From contig OV050030.1 in the NCBI GenBank assembly GCA_920105625.2, positions 24,358,516-24,422,515 on the forward strand: DNA of 64,000 nt. The letters are read 5' to 3'. The DNA comes from Clusia tigrina (Eukaryota; Arthropoda; Insecta; Diptera; Clusiidae). The translations under genes were made by a program, and so were the position numbers. Below are positions 20,858 to 31,720 of the stretch, one piece after another. Positions within the stretch are counted from its first letter, which is position 1; the number at the start of each line of letters is the position of its first letter. The notes beneath the pieces were generated by a model that ran no database searches, was not told the origin of the DNA, and worked only from the letters and a program-made list of their open reading frames with translations.

Positions 20858-23717
20858 TAATAATAATAATAATAACAATAATAATAATAATAATAATAAT
20901 AAAAATAATATTAATTACAATAATACAATTAATACAAAAAAATTTAAAATAAGAATCAAGAAAATAAGAAAAAATAATTTCCAACAAAAAAATTAATAAA
21001 ATGGTAAATAACTATAATATACTCCTGGGTAACTTTTTTAATTCTTCCCATTTACTTAAGATTGGGATATGACGATGAGTGACTCAGTGAGCTTTCCCGA
21101 AGAAATCTTCAACTCTAACCTAGGATTACGATGAATAAAATATTTCAGAAATGGTCTGTCGTTTTGATCATTGAATATATTTTCCTATACTACGAAGGAT
21201 CTACTACAAACTCTCTTATTTTGTGCTCTATTATGATGACACTTATTTCTTTTTAATCCTAAAATCCCAGATTCGTTAAGCATTTCTAGAAAACAAGTAA
21301 TTGGGACTTGAATTTTCAAAAAGTTATTTAAAACAATCAATTTTCTCCAAAAACAACGTGCCCCTCATTTATTGATTCCTAAACGATACTACGAAAAGTA
21401 CCCCACCAACTGCTACCAATACATTTGTTACTTAGTAAATCTTTTAAAGATAAAAACTCCATTAGTAGTCTGCTGGCAATTCTCTTTCACAATTTATTAT
21501 TATAAAATTAAACACGAATATAAACAATGTATTATGTATTCAAAGAAGCATTCATATGAATATTATACTCTAGATTGGTACAACTTTGAAAATAGCCTTG
21601 AAACACAACTAAACTACTGATAACTGATTTTACTAAATCCCCCTGTCCCACACAAGGCTCATAGTCAGAAACGTTATTAATTCGATTTTAAGGAAGTGAA
21701 GAGAATCGCAAACTAAACTACCACAGAAGGTGCAGTCCAGAAAAATATACGTTAAAACTCACAAAACCATAACAACACAAATCGTACGTCAATATAGTAG
21801 GGGGTGCAACGGAATATGAGGTACGTAATACACACGGATCAATATGCTATTGCTATTGAGACCTATGGGAATATAACGTACCAAATTATCAGTACAAACA
21901 AAAACTGTTCAATCAAACGAAACGAAGGGGAGTTTAAATTCCCATGCTTTACTGCAAAATAAAACATTAACCGAACATACAAGAACAATAATATATAAAG
22001 TAATTATTAAACATTCGAACTTGAAGCAAATTTGGAAAGGAAATGAACACTTTTTAACTAAAGGGTGAACTAAAACGAAGCAGTCACTTCACAGGACAAT
22101 ATCAAAAAACAAACTAAGTCGATTTTCTGCTTCAATACACACGAAGGAAGGAAGTCATGTAACGTTCTAAACAGGGAGTAGGAGTGGAAAAACAGTAGAG
22201 TATCAAAGCGTGTGAATTATGTGAATATGAAGAAACAAAAATAACAACGAACTCTACAGTTAGGTTAGGTTTAAGTGGCTGTCAAGGAACCGGATACTCG
22301 GTCAGAAGACAAACTTTGGCCAATGGCAGGCCCATTGTGATAATAATATCCAGTTACTTGTAAGAAATTCAAAACTACTCAGAAGAAATTGCTGTTTTTA
22401 AACACGTATAAACCAAAAGTGGATTTTAGAATTCCTTTATAAAAATACTATTAAAAAAGGAATAAATATGTTGGAAATATACAATATACCAATAAGTATT
22501 GGTCTTTAACTATAGACAAAAATTTCCTTAAAATTTTTTTATTTTCAAATATGATTTGGACATCAAAATTTTTATCAATCGATTTTTTTCATACTGCGAA
22601 TTGACTTCCTTTATCAAGGCAATTGACCATATGAACTTGACTCACAGAATTTATGAACAACAATTTTGGTAGTGGAGCTCTATAGTCATCGCCTCAATTG
22701 GACATACCTACAAATCTTTTGATAAGGAAGGTTAAGTGACTGTCAAGTGCACGGATACTCAACCAGAAGGCACACTAAGGCTATACACAAGCCTAATATG
22801 ATAAAGGGATATGATAGATATGCTCTGCTGATAACTTCAGAGCGCTTATTTTGTCAATTGTTTTATAGTGAAAAGTTGAATTTGAGCTTTAAACTAGAAA
22901 CAATTCACAACCATTTCCGCTCAACAGCAGTACGGATTTTAATTTTTACTTAAGCCAACTTAGCTCTCCCCTCTCTCTCTCTCTGAAATGTGGCAAATTC
23001 CCTCGTCACAGCAATAAATTGCTACATTTCCACTCTTCGCTCAACTAATTTCTCCTTACCTGTAATCTTCGGCTGACGCTTGCGCAACGGCGTATTGCTG
23101 CAGCTGATCATCAGAGTGGTGGCCTCCGAGCTGTTGTCTCCAACGACAGCGGGCACTTTGAACACCACCATTGACTCATCCTGTGATTCATCGCAGGAGT
23201 CTGTATCTGTGGATGCTGAGGTGTTAACACTGAAATTCTCGCGTTCGGCACGCTCATTCAACAGCAAATCCATTGCAGTCGCCTGAGCAGGGTTTGGGCG
23301 CATATGCGCTGCACGTGTCAACGTGTACATTTCCGGGGCATATACTGACTCCTGAAACGATACGCGCTCCCAGATGTATTGGGAATTTGTGGCTGAGCTC
23401 AATGGCAGGCCAGCACGAAAATCGAAACCCCATTTTTTGCTAGCTTTCTCTTGATGCAACTCCAGTTCCTCCACGAAGATTCTGCACATGTACACAAAAA
23501 ATGGTTTGAATAAACAAAAGGAAAGTGGGGTATAAGGGGCTAAAGTAGACACTTACTGGTTAGTTTCGTTCGGATTGGCAGGACCAAAGAGATTGCGTTT
23601 GATGCGTTGCAATTGCTGGCCACAAGGCAAATTGCGTCCCACTGTAGAGGGGCTGGCAGAGCGTATTTTACAAAACTCCGACAGCACGGAAGGATTCAAA
23701 ACACGTACCGCAGTCAT
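10394..23717 (-). CDS. dap: dacapo, p21/p27-family CDK inhibitor (three coding exons)
   Basis: Joined exons 23717-23557, 23481-23060 and 10548-10394 give an uninterrupted 245-aa protein with GT/AG borders and matching phases. Seen: a cyclin-binding RNLFG motif at residues 41-45, a linker helix, a CDK-binding KKWGFDF segment at 69-75 and YIWERV near 89-94, which together form the kinase-inhibitory domain of p21/p27/p57. Residues 190-202 form a PIP-box degron (Q190, I193, T194, E195, Y196, basic K201), followed by basic NLS-like clusters (PKK, AKRMR). The family binds nuclear cyclin E/CDK2 and stops the cell cycle at G1. The PIP degron recruits PCNA and CRL4-Cdt2 for S-phase destruction. The start at 23717 was chosen because the N-terminus then begins MTAVRVLNPSV and has A at -3; an in-frame ATG lies 14 codons upstream. 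To my recollection the Drosophila protein is of the same length. Confidence 0.93.
10600..11690. repeat. degenerate AT-rich tandem repeat in dap intron
   Basis: Recurrent TTATTAAAAAATTCATTTTT and TATTGAAATTATAATAATTT blocks at intervals of about 40 bases, clearest at 10740-10990, decaying afterwards. No gene. Confidence 0.55.
11698..11762. repeat. (TA)n microsatellite
   Basis: About 32 uninterrupted TA units. Confidence 0.95.
11835..11987. repeat. 22-bp tandem repeat
   Basis: About seven copies of AGAAAAATATTTTATATATT with two more T, head to tail with few changes. Confidence 0.85.
12290..15480. other. intronic single-copy DNA without a gene
   Basis: Mixed-composition sequence with a short CA tract (13872-13890) and a GGTTAGGTTA motif at 14158 like the LINE 3' tails elsewhere. 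No splice-bounded frame or family motif was found. Confidence 0.5.
15545..15835. repeat. ~93-bp tandem repeat, three copies
   Basis: Units share a TTG(C/T)-TCTACA-CATGT-AAAG core and a CACTAAAGAGAGCGTAGTCA end. The ends fall near 15611, 15707 and 15797 (periods 96 and 90). A related half-unit (AACAACATGTTAAAGCT) occurs near 24810 upstream of dap. Confidence 0.75.
15836..17089 (-). mobile_element. rosa-type mariner (DD41D), dead, in dap intron
   Basis: The ends are AGGTGTTATTTTG (left, at 15857 and again at 15836) and its complement at 17077-17089, spanning about 1.23 kb. The left end is duplicated with a 21-bp offset. The transposase is on the minus strand. Insertion into the large intron of dap is in the same orientation as the gene. 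Confidence 0.8.
15945..16992 (-). pseudogene. rosa-type transposase, frameshifted, catalytic Asp lost
   Basis: The start MERYTLQQRIEMIKIHYKNG is at 16992, with frame changes near 16850 and 16460. Catalytic blocks are LLTDEAHFYL (first Asp), FQQGGAMCHT (second Asp replaced by Gly, GGC at 16277-16275) and SCNLTPCDFFLWG (third Asp). 41 residues separate the last two catalytic positions, the signature of the rosa group. HTH residues are intact. Confidence 0.83.
17090..19140. other. intronic single-copy DNA without a gene
   Basis: Includes CACCACACCGCACCACACC near 18316 and CAGC-rich patches near 18370-18620. No coding signature. Confidence 0.5.
19264..20085. repeat. ~410-bp tandem duplication of AT-rich DNA
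   Basis: Two consecutive blocks share the same order of motifs (AAATTAATATAAAATAAA, AGACA-CAACAATAAAATAG, CTAAAACACAAATAAATCAT). Offsets are 408 to 421 bases. The minus strand reads as long Tyr/Phe/Ile frames, which is composition and not a gene. Confidence 0.75.
20821..20910. repeat. (ATA)n trinucleotide microsatellite
   Basis: About 28 units with two C interruptions. Confidence 0.92.
20911..22257. other. intronic DNA without a gene
   Basis: AT-rich with no family signature; the open frame at 21372-21620 looks accidental. Confidence 0.45.
22258..22345 (-). repeat. LINE 3'-tail remnant
   Basis: GTTAGGTTAGGTTTAAGTGG, then CTGTCAAGG-ACCGGATACTCGG, then GGCCCATTGTGAT, the same order as the 3' end of the LINE at 8016-8120 read from the plus strand. 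Confidence 0.6.
22728..22810 (-). repeat. second LINE 3'-tail remnant
   Basis: GGTTAAGTGACTGTCAAGTG, then CACGGATACTCAACCAGAAGG, parallel to 22270-22310. Confidence 0.5.
23060..23481 (-). CDS. dap: dap coding exon 2
   Basis: The acceptor is ...TGTGCAG|AATCTTC and the donor is ATTACAG|GTAAGG. It encodes residues 54-194: the CDK-binding half of the inhibitory domain, then an acidic Ser/Asp-rich stretch (TDTDSCDESQDES), then the basic RKRQPKIT at the exon end. The 3' border leaves one base (G) of codon 195. Confidence 0.92.
23557..23717 (-). CDS. dap: dap coding exon 1
   Basis: Encodes residues 1-53 and two bases of codon 54, including RNLFG at 41-45. It ends AACCA|GTAAGT, a strong donor. An upstream in-frame ATG at 23759 would add MFITLSLLETIIKT; I prefer the internal ATG. 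Confidence 0.9.
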
Positions 23718-25970
23718 AGTTTTTATAATTGTTTCCAATAAACTTAAAGTTATGAACAATGTTTATATGCGAAAAGTTTTACCACACAAAGGAAGAATTC
23801 AATGACGTTTGGATTAATATTCAAAGTGTCCAAACAAAATGCAAATGTCGCAATATTCCACTGCGACACTGAATTGTATTTACTTCTTTTTTACTATTTG
23901 GAATAACCTTGAAATGGTTTCTTTTTGTTTTTTTATAAGTCTTTTTTTCTTAAGCCAAATAGTTGGCTGTGTGCTCCACCAATTATTAATTCCCTTTTGT
24001 TGTTTTCAATGTGAATACGTCAGTTTTCCCGCCAAATTGCAAGATTTCCCCACTTTTGTGTTTATTATTGCCAATGGGAGCTCTGTTTTTGTGAGGTACA
24101 GTTTCGTAGATCCACCTTCAGACACACAAAAACCGAAAAGGGGAGCAAGTCTCTGAGGCACAGAGGAAGTGCGGTTATGTTTATATTTTCACTACAGCTA
24201 AAGAAATCCTTTTAATTTTCCACCAACTTTATTTAATATTTAACACAATTTTATTAAAATTCAGCGAATTCTTATATCAGTGCAGGTCTTTTTTAAAACT
24301 TTATGCACTTGTAGGCTTTTCGCTGGTTTTGTTCTGCTCTACAGTTCAGCAACTTGATAAAATTCGTCTCTCTCACTCGCTCGCTCTCATTCACAAAGCA
24401 AAAGCACAAAGTCAAATCAATTCACTCGCTACTTCCGCGATTGCTTTAATTAATTTTTATTAATATCCGTGCACTTAATATTGCTTATAATTCTATTATA
24501 ATTATCCACTAAATGCTTAACACAAATTTATATTTTCATGAAAATTCAATTTATTTTTCAATTGTTTGTGGTCTTTATATATTTCCGATAATAAGATCTT
24601 TATACGTCTTCGCACAACACGAATCATAACACACTTAACTCGTTCAATGCACTCGTCGCACTAAATTTGTGTTCACTTTGAAATTTCCACTTGGTCGTAG
24701 TAAGCAGAGAACGCTGATGAAATACGTGGTGAAACAAACTGAAAGAAAAAAGATCGTGTACAAAAGCGACAAAATTATTCAACGCACTCCGAGCATGATG
24801 TTGAGAAAACAACATGTTAAAGCTGCTTTGGCATGAGAAACAACTACAACTATGCTATCTTTGTGGGGTTTTTGTTTTTGCATTCCTATATGAAGAGTAT
24901 GGACATGTTGCTTTTACAATGCGGTGAGTAAACCCTCTTAAATTATACAAATAAGAATTATTGTAGTAGGAAAAATTTGGTGGTGGTTTCGCTCTCACTC
25001 GCTCTGCTAATGAAGCAATGACGTACACAGGGTGCTGTATTTATTTTCCCGTAGGTAGAGTGAAATCGTGTGCATCTTCTCTCTCTTTTTATCCTTTACA
25101 ACTAAGTTTCTTGCATCCGCAAGTAGGAAAAGGATAAAAATTTCTGATTATATTTTCAACTGGATTCTTATTGTTTACTGTGTCTGTCGTGTTTGTTGAA
25201 TATAAGGAAAAAACTAGATTTCACTTTTATGTAATTATGCATATCGTCTGTGTTTTAATTTTGCTTTCCATTTTTAAATCCCGATTCATGACTTGTTTAT
25301 CCTTACGCCTGTTTCTTACGTTTAATTTTTAATCTCTTTCGTATGTTTTTATTTACCTTTTTGCCAGCCATGCTGATCGTTTTTGTTTTGCCCATGCTGT
25401 ACTTTCCTTCACATTCGTAGCCATTCATCATTTGCTTTTTATTTTTCACTTTCGTTTTTATTTTTGTTTATTTAAGCGTCTGTTATCTTATTTGGTGTTT
25501 TCTTGTTTTTTGTTTAATTCTCTTTAAAACTGGATTTTTTCTACCAAATTATATTTTTTACTTGTCCCAAATTTTACCACTTTCATATTCATTGCATTCA
25601 CTTTTAAGATTGATGAGTCTCCACTCCGACAAACTTCATACGAATGTTTATTACGCCATAAACTCGTCTTCTTCTTCATCACACAATAATAATTCTTGTC
25701 TACTTCAAGGCGTTGGACCCAGCCGCTGACCTCTTTGTAGGTTTTTCCTCAGCATAACTCATCTTTAGACATCCTGTCCTAAACTTGAACTCCAGAGACA
25801 CCAATACTATAATAATACTGATCCTTTTCAGTTGTTCAATGACCCGACGGATCATAATGTCACCATGATATGTTTTTCCTCAAAGATTTCGGCCTCCTTC
25901 GACGCATCTGATCTGAAGAAAGCCTCCGATACTAGCACTGCGTTAGTTGATAATTTTATATAATAATTTT
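23718..25970 (-). promoter_or_regulatory. dap upstream region, promoter not resolved
   Basis: No coding sequence. CT-rich (minus-strand GAGA-type) tracts lie at 24366-24388 and 25077-25090, and a CGCTCTCACTCGCTCTG tract at 24988-25005. Such tracts are common at fly core promoters. No TATA box or initiator could be placed with confidence. Confidence 0.35.
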
Positions 25971-26002
25971 TATTGTTATGTAAATCTTTATATTTATGGA
26001 CA

Positions 26003-27225
26003 TCCCTAAGTAAATCCACTTACCACAAGCTGGTAAGAAAGGTACAAAGAACGGCAGAGGTAAGAGGTATAAGTGGCGCAATCAGAACGACTCCAACGGC
26101 TGCTTTGGACGTTATGCTCAATCTGCTGCCTGCTCGGATTTTTGGCGAAAAAATGGCTGCAAATTTGGCTATAGGGCTAAAAGATACGCGTCAATGGGTT
26201 GCCAGGAACGTAGGTCATGCATGTATCTTAAGGCGTTTCGAGGGTATTTCTGACTCTTTTAATCACATCACACCAATTTATGCCTTCAATGGCATTTGCA
26301 GGATCTCCATTCCTTGCAGGGACGAATGGAAGGATGGCATCCCCTCTCATGCAAAAGGGAGTCACATCTACACAGATGGTTCCAAGTCACAGTAGGGTGG
26401 GAGGAGGTGTATTATCAGTAGATTTAGACATTAACATGTCCTTTAGGCTGCCCGACCACTGCAGTGTTTTTCAGGCAGAAGTCGCGGCTATAGAGGCTGG
26501 ACTCACTTGGCTAAAGAAGAAGGAAATATCTGGGCATATGATATACGCATTATATCTGACAGCCAAGCTGCTTTGCACTTCCTGGATTCGGTTATTATCA
26601 CTTCAAAAGCCGCCAAGAGATGCCACCAATCTTAAGACGACCCGTTGGCTAAGCAGACCCGTCTGCATCTGTACTTGGCGAAAGAAGAAGGAAATATCTG
26701 GGCATATGATATATGCATTATATCTGTCAGCCAAGCAGTTTTGCACTCCCTGGATTCGGTTATTATCACTTCAAAAGCCGTCAAGAGGTGCAACCAATCT
26801 TAAGACAACCCGTTGGCTAAGCAGACCCTTCTGCATCTGTACTGGGTTCCAGGCTACAGAGATATTCCAGAGAACTGTAAAGCGGATGAACTTGCCCGTG
26901 AGAGTACTACCATATCGATTGAACCAGATAGGTTGAACCTCGGTATACCTATTGCCACATGAAAGCTCTTAATTAATACAATATCATTAGGCACAGCGGG
27001 CAGGCGCTGGTCTGAAGCTAGAGGATGCAAAATAGCTAGACAAACCTGGCCAGAAATAAATCTCAAGGCCTTAAAGGACTTAGTGTCTCTAAACAGACTA
27101 TGTATAGGTTCCGTAATTAGTGTCCTAACAGGACACTGGACCCTGGGTACTCACGGTTGTAGGCTGGGGATTGCCTCTAACGCCTTCTGCAGGAGTTGCA
27201 TGAACGAGGAAACAAAACAATTATA
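26003..27225 (+). pseudogene. LINE fragment: RT tail, RNase H and C-terminus, with internal tandem duplication
   Basis: Reads YHKLVRKVQRTAEVRGISGA, IRTTPTAALDVMLNLLPARI, HIYTDGSK (RNase H start), LPDHCSVFQAEVAAIEAGL, IISDSQAALHFLDSVI, WVPGYRDIPENCKADELARE, then SLNRLCIGSVISVLTGHW and FCRSCMNEE. A stop follows YTDGSKSQ and frames change several times. A 168-bp piece is present twice (26513-26680, 26681-26848). 5' truncated; no clear tail. Confidence 0.8.
26513..26848 (+). repeat. 168-bp direct duplication inside the LINE RNase H region
   Basis: Two adjacent units of exactly 168 bp (56 codons) start AAAGAAGAAGGAAATATCTG, about 93% identical by eye, covering the SDSQAA block. Confidence 0.9.
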
Positions 27226-29454
27226 AATTTATTTAATATAAAGCACAAGGAACTACTGAAACAAAGTCTCTTCTTTGTATAACCGCAGATCCACCGTTCG
27301 CCAGTTCATCAACTGTTTCATTCTATTGAAACAAAATTCTCTTCTTAGCATATCAACTTGGCCCCAGGCACCGCTTGAACGTGGGCTCCTTAACAACAGA
27401 GACCGATCACTAATCAGCGTTCAAACATGTTTATATAAAAGCTTGTACTATTACTACCCTCACTTATATTTGCTTGGCCCAGCATATTTCAATAAATCAA
27501 ATGTACACGTAATTACCAGCGCAAATTCATAACTCTAATCCAACCTAATCCATAACTCAACATACACACAACTAATTAAATGCAATTTTTTACGATACAA
27601 TAACAACAAACAAAGAACTACCCGCACAATCCACACAACCCCTTCAATGCTCAACGTTACACACATACAATTATCCTGACGCCTTTGGCAAATAATCAGA
27701 CGACAAAGGCTGAAGCACCACTTGAGCCAGTTTCCTCTTTTCTTGATATATTTATTTCTTCACATTTTTCAAGTGTTTACACAGCAAATTTCAACCCATA
27801 TTTGCCGACAACATTTTCTTGCCACGTATTTCAACACAATTCCTTTTTTTTTGTTTTCAGAAAATGTTCAAATTTAGTAAAAGGATCATGCACGATCATT
27901 TTCTTCCTTTCTCAGCATATTTTCCCTATTTTTTTTTCCTATTTTTTTGAAAGGTTTATTGTTCAGGGTTGACTTCACTCTTGCTCCGTGCGTTTCTATG
28001 CTTGCCGGCTACTGTGTAAATAACCATGCTATAAAAAATTATATAAAAGAAGGAATATTTAAAAAAAAAAATTAAATTGGTTAGCTTGGTCCTTATGGGT
28101 GTGTCCTATCATAAACTAAACGGTGCGGTGTGTACTTTTGGCACTTTTCTTTATCTGCTGCCATCGTTTGAGCAGCAAGGATCGGTGCGAGTCCTGTGTG
28201 GTGCAGTTTGTATGGGAGGTTTCAAGCGTCGCCGTTTAGATAAGTTGCTGACTTTCTGATGTTGCTGCTGATACTGCTGCCGATACTGCTGGTAATGCTG
28301 CAGTAACTCGAGCCGAGATAAATGCGTTTCTTTTTGAGGTTTAATTGTAAGTTTTTGTTGTGAAATGCACTTTATTTTTATTGTGGATTATTTTGTTTGT
28401 TTTCTTTCTTTTCTCTGCGTTTCTTTCACTTACTAAATAGCTTCTTAGCTGTGACCTCGCATATACGGTTTCAACACACCCTAACACTCTATTATCCATT
28501 TGAATTCTAATTACATTTCCTAGCAATTCAACACAAATTTTATGGCCTTCCCGTAGTAATTAATTTTTTTACGATTTTGCACAAGAATAAAGTTTTTATA
28601 TTTCATTCCAAGTTTACAAAGCATTAAAATTGTTCAATGGCTCTTAAAATAGTCCTTTCTTGTTTCTTCTTCAAACGTTTTTTAACATTTACTAGGTTTT
28701 TTAAAGTATATTTTCATTAATCCTGCAACAATAAACATCCTCAGGGGCAGATTTTTCGACCGTTAATAGGGGTGTTCGAGTTTTAACACAACAACCTTCG
28801 ACTTATGAAATAACATTATACGCAATATACCAGATCAGTTTGGAATGAGAAATAACTACTAGTATCTTACTCATTTTAGAAAGTTGGAGATAATAGGTAA
28901 AAAATATGCAGAGCAAAGTATTTAAAATGATGATGTATCAGTATCAAATTATCAACTAAAATCATTATGTATCAGTTATCAAATTATCATGCATCAAATC
29001 AACTTATGCGGATCACATCACCCATCCATGACCTTTGGTCACCAAATGTCCTCTGTCTCTTCAATACTCAAGGATTATTGTATCAGCCAATCCTACTAAC
29101 AAATGAATTGAATACAAATCCTGAATAATAACAAAATTGAAGAGCAATTGTTTTAATCTGGTACAATTTAGGCGTAGGCTCTATTTAAAAATGGCCAGTC
29201 CTCACAAAAAAGATTTTCGGAATATGCTTCTTCGGATCAGATCTTTACTATTAAGATAACTACTAGAAATAATACAGATAGTGCTCTGATATTAAGAAAT
29301 AGAACAACTTTACTCAATTTTCCGTTTCTTAGACAAAAATGGAAGAAGTCAGTATTAACAAATCCCATTTTTCGATATTGTTTTAAAGGAAATATTTGAA
29401 AAAGGATAAATCAAAAATACTTTTGGAGTGCCACCTACATCTCTGTAGTAGATT
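27226..29454. other. no gene recognised
   Basis: Mostly AT-rich. CTGCTGATACTGCTG-type triplets at 28261-28303 give a Gln/Tyr-rich minus-strand frame (28210-28370) with no start codon. 27685-27972 is Phe/Ser-rich by composition. Confidence 0.4.
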
Positions 29455-30400
29455 AGATTTGATTATGTGAAGGGTGTTATGCACTGCGTCCTAAATTATC
29501 TATTCCCCTGATGTCCCTGTTAATTTATAACGATCAGAATATCTTATTTATAGATCTTCTGTCAGGTTTATTTCAGAAGGCAAAATACTACTTGAATAGG
29601 GTGGGAGAAAAATCTGTAAAGTTTCAGACGCCTTACTAAAATGATATGTATCTTGTAGGGATAAAGTTGAACAATGTTGCTCATCTACTATATTTACTCT
29701 CCAAAGTACCTGTGGCTTTTGTGTACCAGAGCTTCGCAGTCTGTGATCAAATGTAATAGGGTGTTTTAATAGTTTCTCCATCGAATCTACAGATTGCTTA
29801 TGGGGTAATATGATAGTTGATTCGACAGTGGCCGCTCTATATTTGCTCCGAGGCATATTTATCAACTCTTTCGCTCTTTTAGGATTAAAGTCTAACAGAA
29901 GTTCCAGGTGTCGACTATCTTAACCCAGGAATATTATTCCTTTTTCATTGGTGCATTCCTTCCACAGACTTCCAATAGTAGAGGATGAGAGTCCACAAAA
30001 GGGTTCAGGATCTTTCAAATAAGATGACGCAGGAATCCTTGCTAAGCTTACCTCATCAGGTAGTATTAATAAACTATGCCTACTCTGGATAACCAGACCA
30101 CACTTAGGAGTAGAAGGAAACGATAAGGTCTGGTTATCCAGAGTAGGCATAGTTTATTAATACTACCAGAGGAGGTGAGTTTCCATATACAGTCCCATAC
30201 TAGTTTAGATCTCATCAAGGCTCAAACTTTTAACTGCTAGACAGTCCAATATTATCACAATGATTTTTCTCCGATACTTCCTAACAATATTAAAACGAGC
30301 ATATCTTCCGTGGAATCTAGCTTCAATTTCCGCTTAAAAGTGCTCAAAAAGAAACCCATTGGCTCTCAGTAGTTGGTTATATGTCCCAGTTCCGTCCATA
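29455..30400 (-). pseudogene. LINE family A fragment (RNase H and C-terminus) with internal palindrome
   Basis: Minus-strand pieces: DPEPFCGLSSSTIGSLWKEC (compare TEPFCGLSSNTIGGLLKKC at 60.9 kb), a degenerate IMTACPLSK-like part near 29760, and the family ending EINLTEDL at 29572-29549. The 3' part AAGGGTGTTATGCACTGCG (29471-29489) matches the other copies. Confidence 0.72.
30059..30167. repeat. perfect 41-bp inverted repeat with 27-bp loop
   Basis: Arms 30059-30099 and 30127-30167 are exact reverse complements; a further 8 bp outside pair at six positions. It lies within the LINE at 29455-30400. Confidence 0.95.
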
Positions 30401-30470
30401 ATCGTCTATATACCATAAGAGGGAGATATCTCTAATTTGATATGTTGCGGTATGGACCTTTTCATCGTTT

Positions 30471-31565
30471 TTATACCCTTTACCTTTAAAAAAGGTAAAT
30501 GGGGTATACTAACTTTGTGCTTTTGAGAGGGGTTGCAATTTCAAGAAAGAGGCGTGGTAGGTATGGACTTATATATACAGATATGATCAGAATCACTTTC
30601 TAAGCAATTTTTATTTTGTCCGTCCGTCTGTCCGTCCGTCCGTCCGTCCTTCCGTCTGTGGCCACTTTTTTCTACACCGTTAGAGCTATCTTAATGAAAT
30701 TTTGCAAAAGTATAGTCTGGACAAAGATACAGAACCAGATTGCTATATGGGCCGATTTGGACAAAGACCACGCCTACCTCCCATATAAGGAACTTTTATC
30801 ACCTTTTTTAAAATGACTATAACTTCGGTCCAATTGGCGAAAACGTGATGTTATTTGGCAGATATGGAGATGTGGATCCTACTAAACACTGTGAAAAAAG
30901 TGGGCGGTATACGGCCACGCCCACTATTAACAAATATTAATAACTTAAGATCTGGTAGAGATTTATGGACGAAATTTTACATGAAGAAACATGTGGACAT
31001 TATAAAGCTATCTGCAACAAATGGGGCTGATCAGAGAAAGGGCACGCCCACTTTTGATATAGGGAACTTTCGGGTCTAAAATTAAAATTAGCCTACCTAT
31101 GCTCGTATTGATGCCAACGGAAAAAAAATTTGCAGAAATATACATGGGGTCCAAAATAGTGTGTGTGCAGAATATGGAGATCATACTAGAACTGCCACGC
31201 CCACAATTTGCCAAAAATCAACGAAATTTCACAGGAATGTTGCGGGTACTAACATTAAACACTACACAAAAATGGGCGTGTTATTTTTACAGCCACGCCC
31301 ACTATTGACATATTATTATAAACTACCACCTATACAATATTTTGGACGAAATTTTATGTTTGTGTTTATATTGACACTACAAAGCCATACACAGGAAATG
31401 GGGTCAATATAATCAATTCAAGGTACCCTACCGAAAATTTCCGTAGATATGCTCCTAAGGATGATTTATAAAGAAAACATCCCCATTGTTGAACTCGCAC
31501 GCACAAGAAAAGGTAAAGGGTATTTCGTAGTCGGTCTAACCCGACTTCATACTTCTTTACTCGTT
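30471..31565 (+). mobile_element. DINE-1-like (Helitron-type) non-autonomous element
   Basis: The left end ATACCCTTTACC...GGTAAATGGGGTATACT is a palindrome followed by GATATGATCAGAATCACT and a (TCCG)n block at 30619-30657, the order of fly DINE-1/INE-1 elements. The right side has GGTAAAGGGTAT, complementary to the left end, then the hairpin AGTCGG-tctaac-CCGACT (31529-31546) close to the end. The body has phrases of the CACGCCCACTATTG type. No protein. Confidence 0.6.
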
Positions 31566-31720
31566 TTATTTAACTTCGTATTCTATTTGTGGACAAAGTA
31601 TAATTTCCTTCGAATGTAGTCTTTTTGAGATTTCATGTATTCTTGAGATGAATTGTTACCACATATATTTTGGATTTATCTCGGTTCCCTCAAAATACTT
31701 TCTTGTATTCTGCTAAGAGA
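31566..31720 (-). other. flank of LINE fragment, no clear feature
   Basis: Minus-strand reading gives NFASTRKSLSRIQESI without a known motif; probably the end of the RT relic next to it. Confidence 0.3.

Larger units (their letters stand above)
10549..23059 (-). other. dap intron 2 (12.5 kb)
   Basis: Bounded by GTAAGG at 23059 and TTTTAG at 10549, phase 1. It is very AT-rich between 10560 and 12280 and between 19140 and 21050. It contains a DD41D mariner relic, LINE 3'-tail remnants, a ~93-bp and a ~410-bp tandem repeat and microsatellites, each listed separately. The single-copy parts 12290-15480, 17100-19140 and 21050-22250 show no gene. Open frames there (for example 18889-19155) are Lys/Asn-rich products of base composition. 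Confidence 0.88.

Noticed and set aside
28154..28372. Gln/Tyr-rich minus-strand frame (QHYQQYRQQYQQQHQ) that could be an exon end.
   Set aside because: No start codon, weak acceptor and no conserved domain; triplet slippage explains it. RNA-seq could reopen the case.
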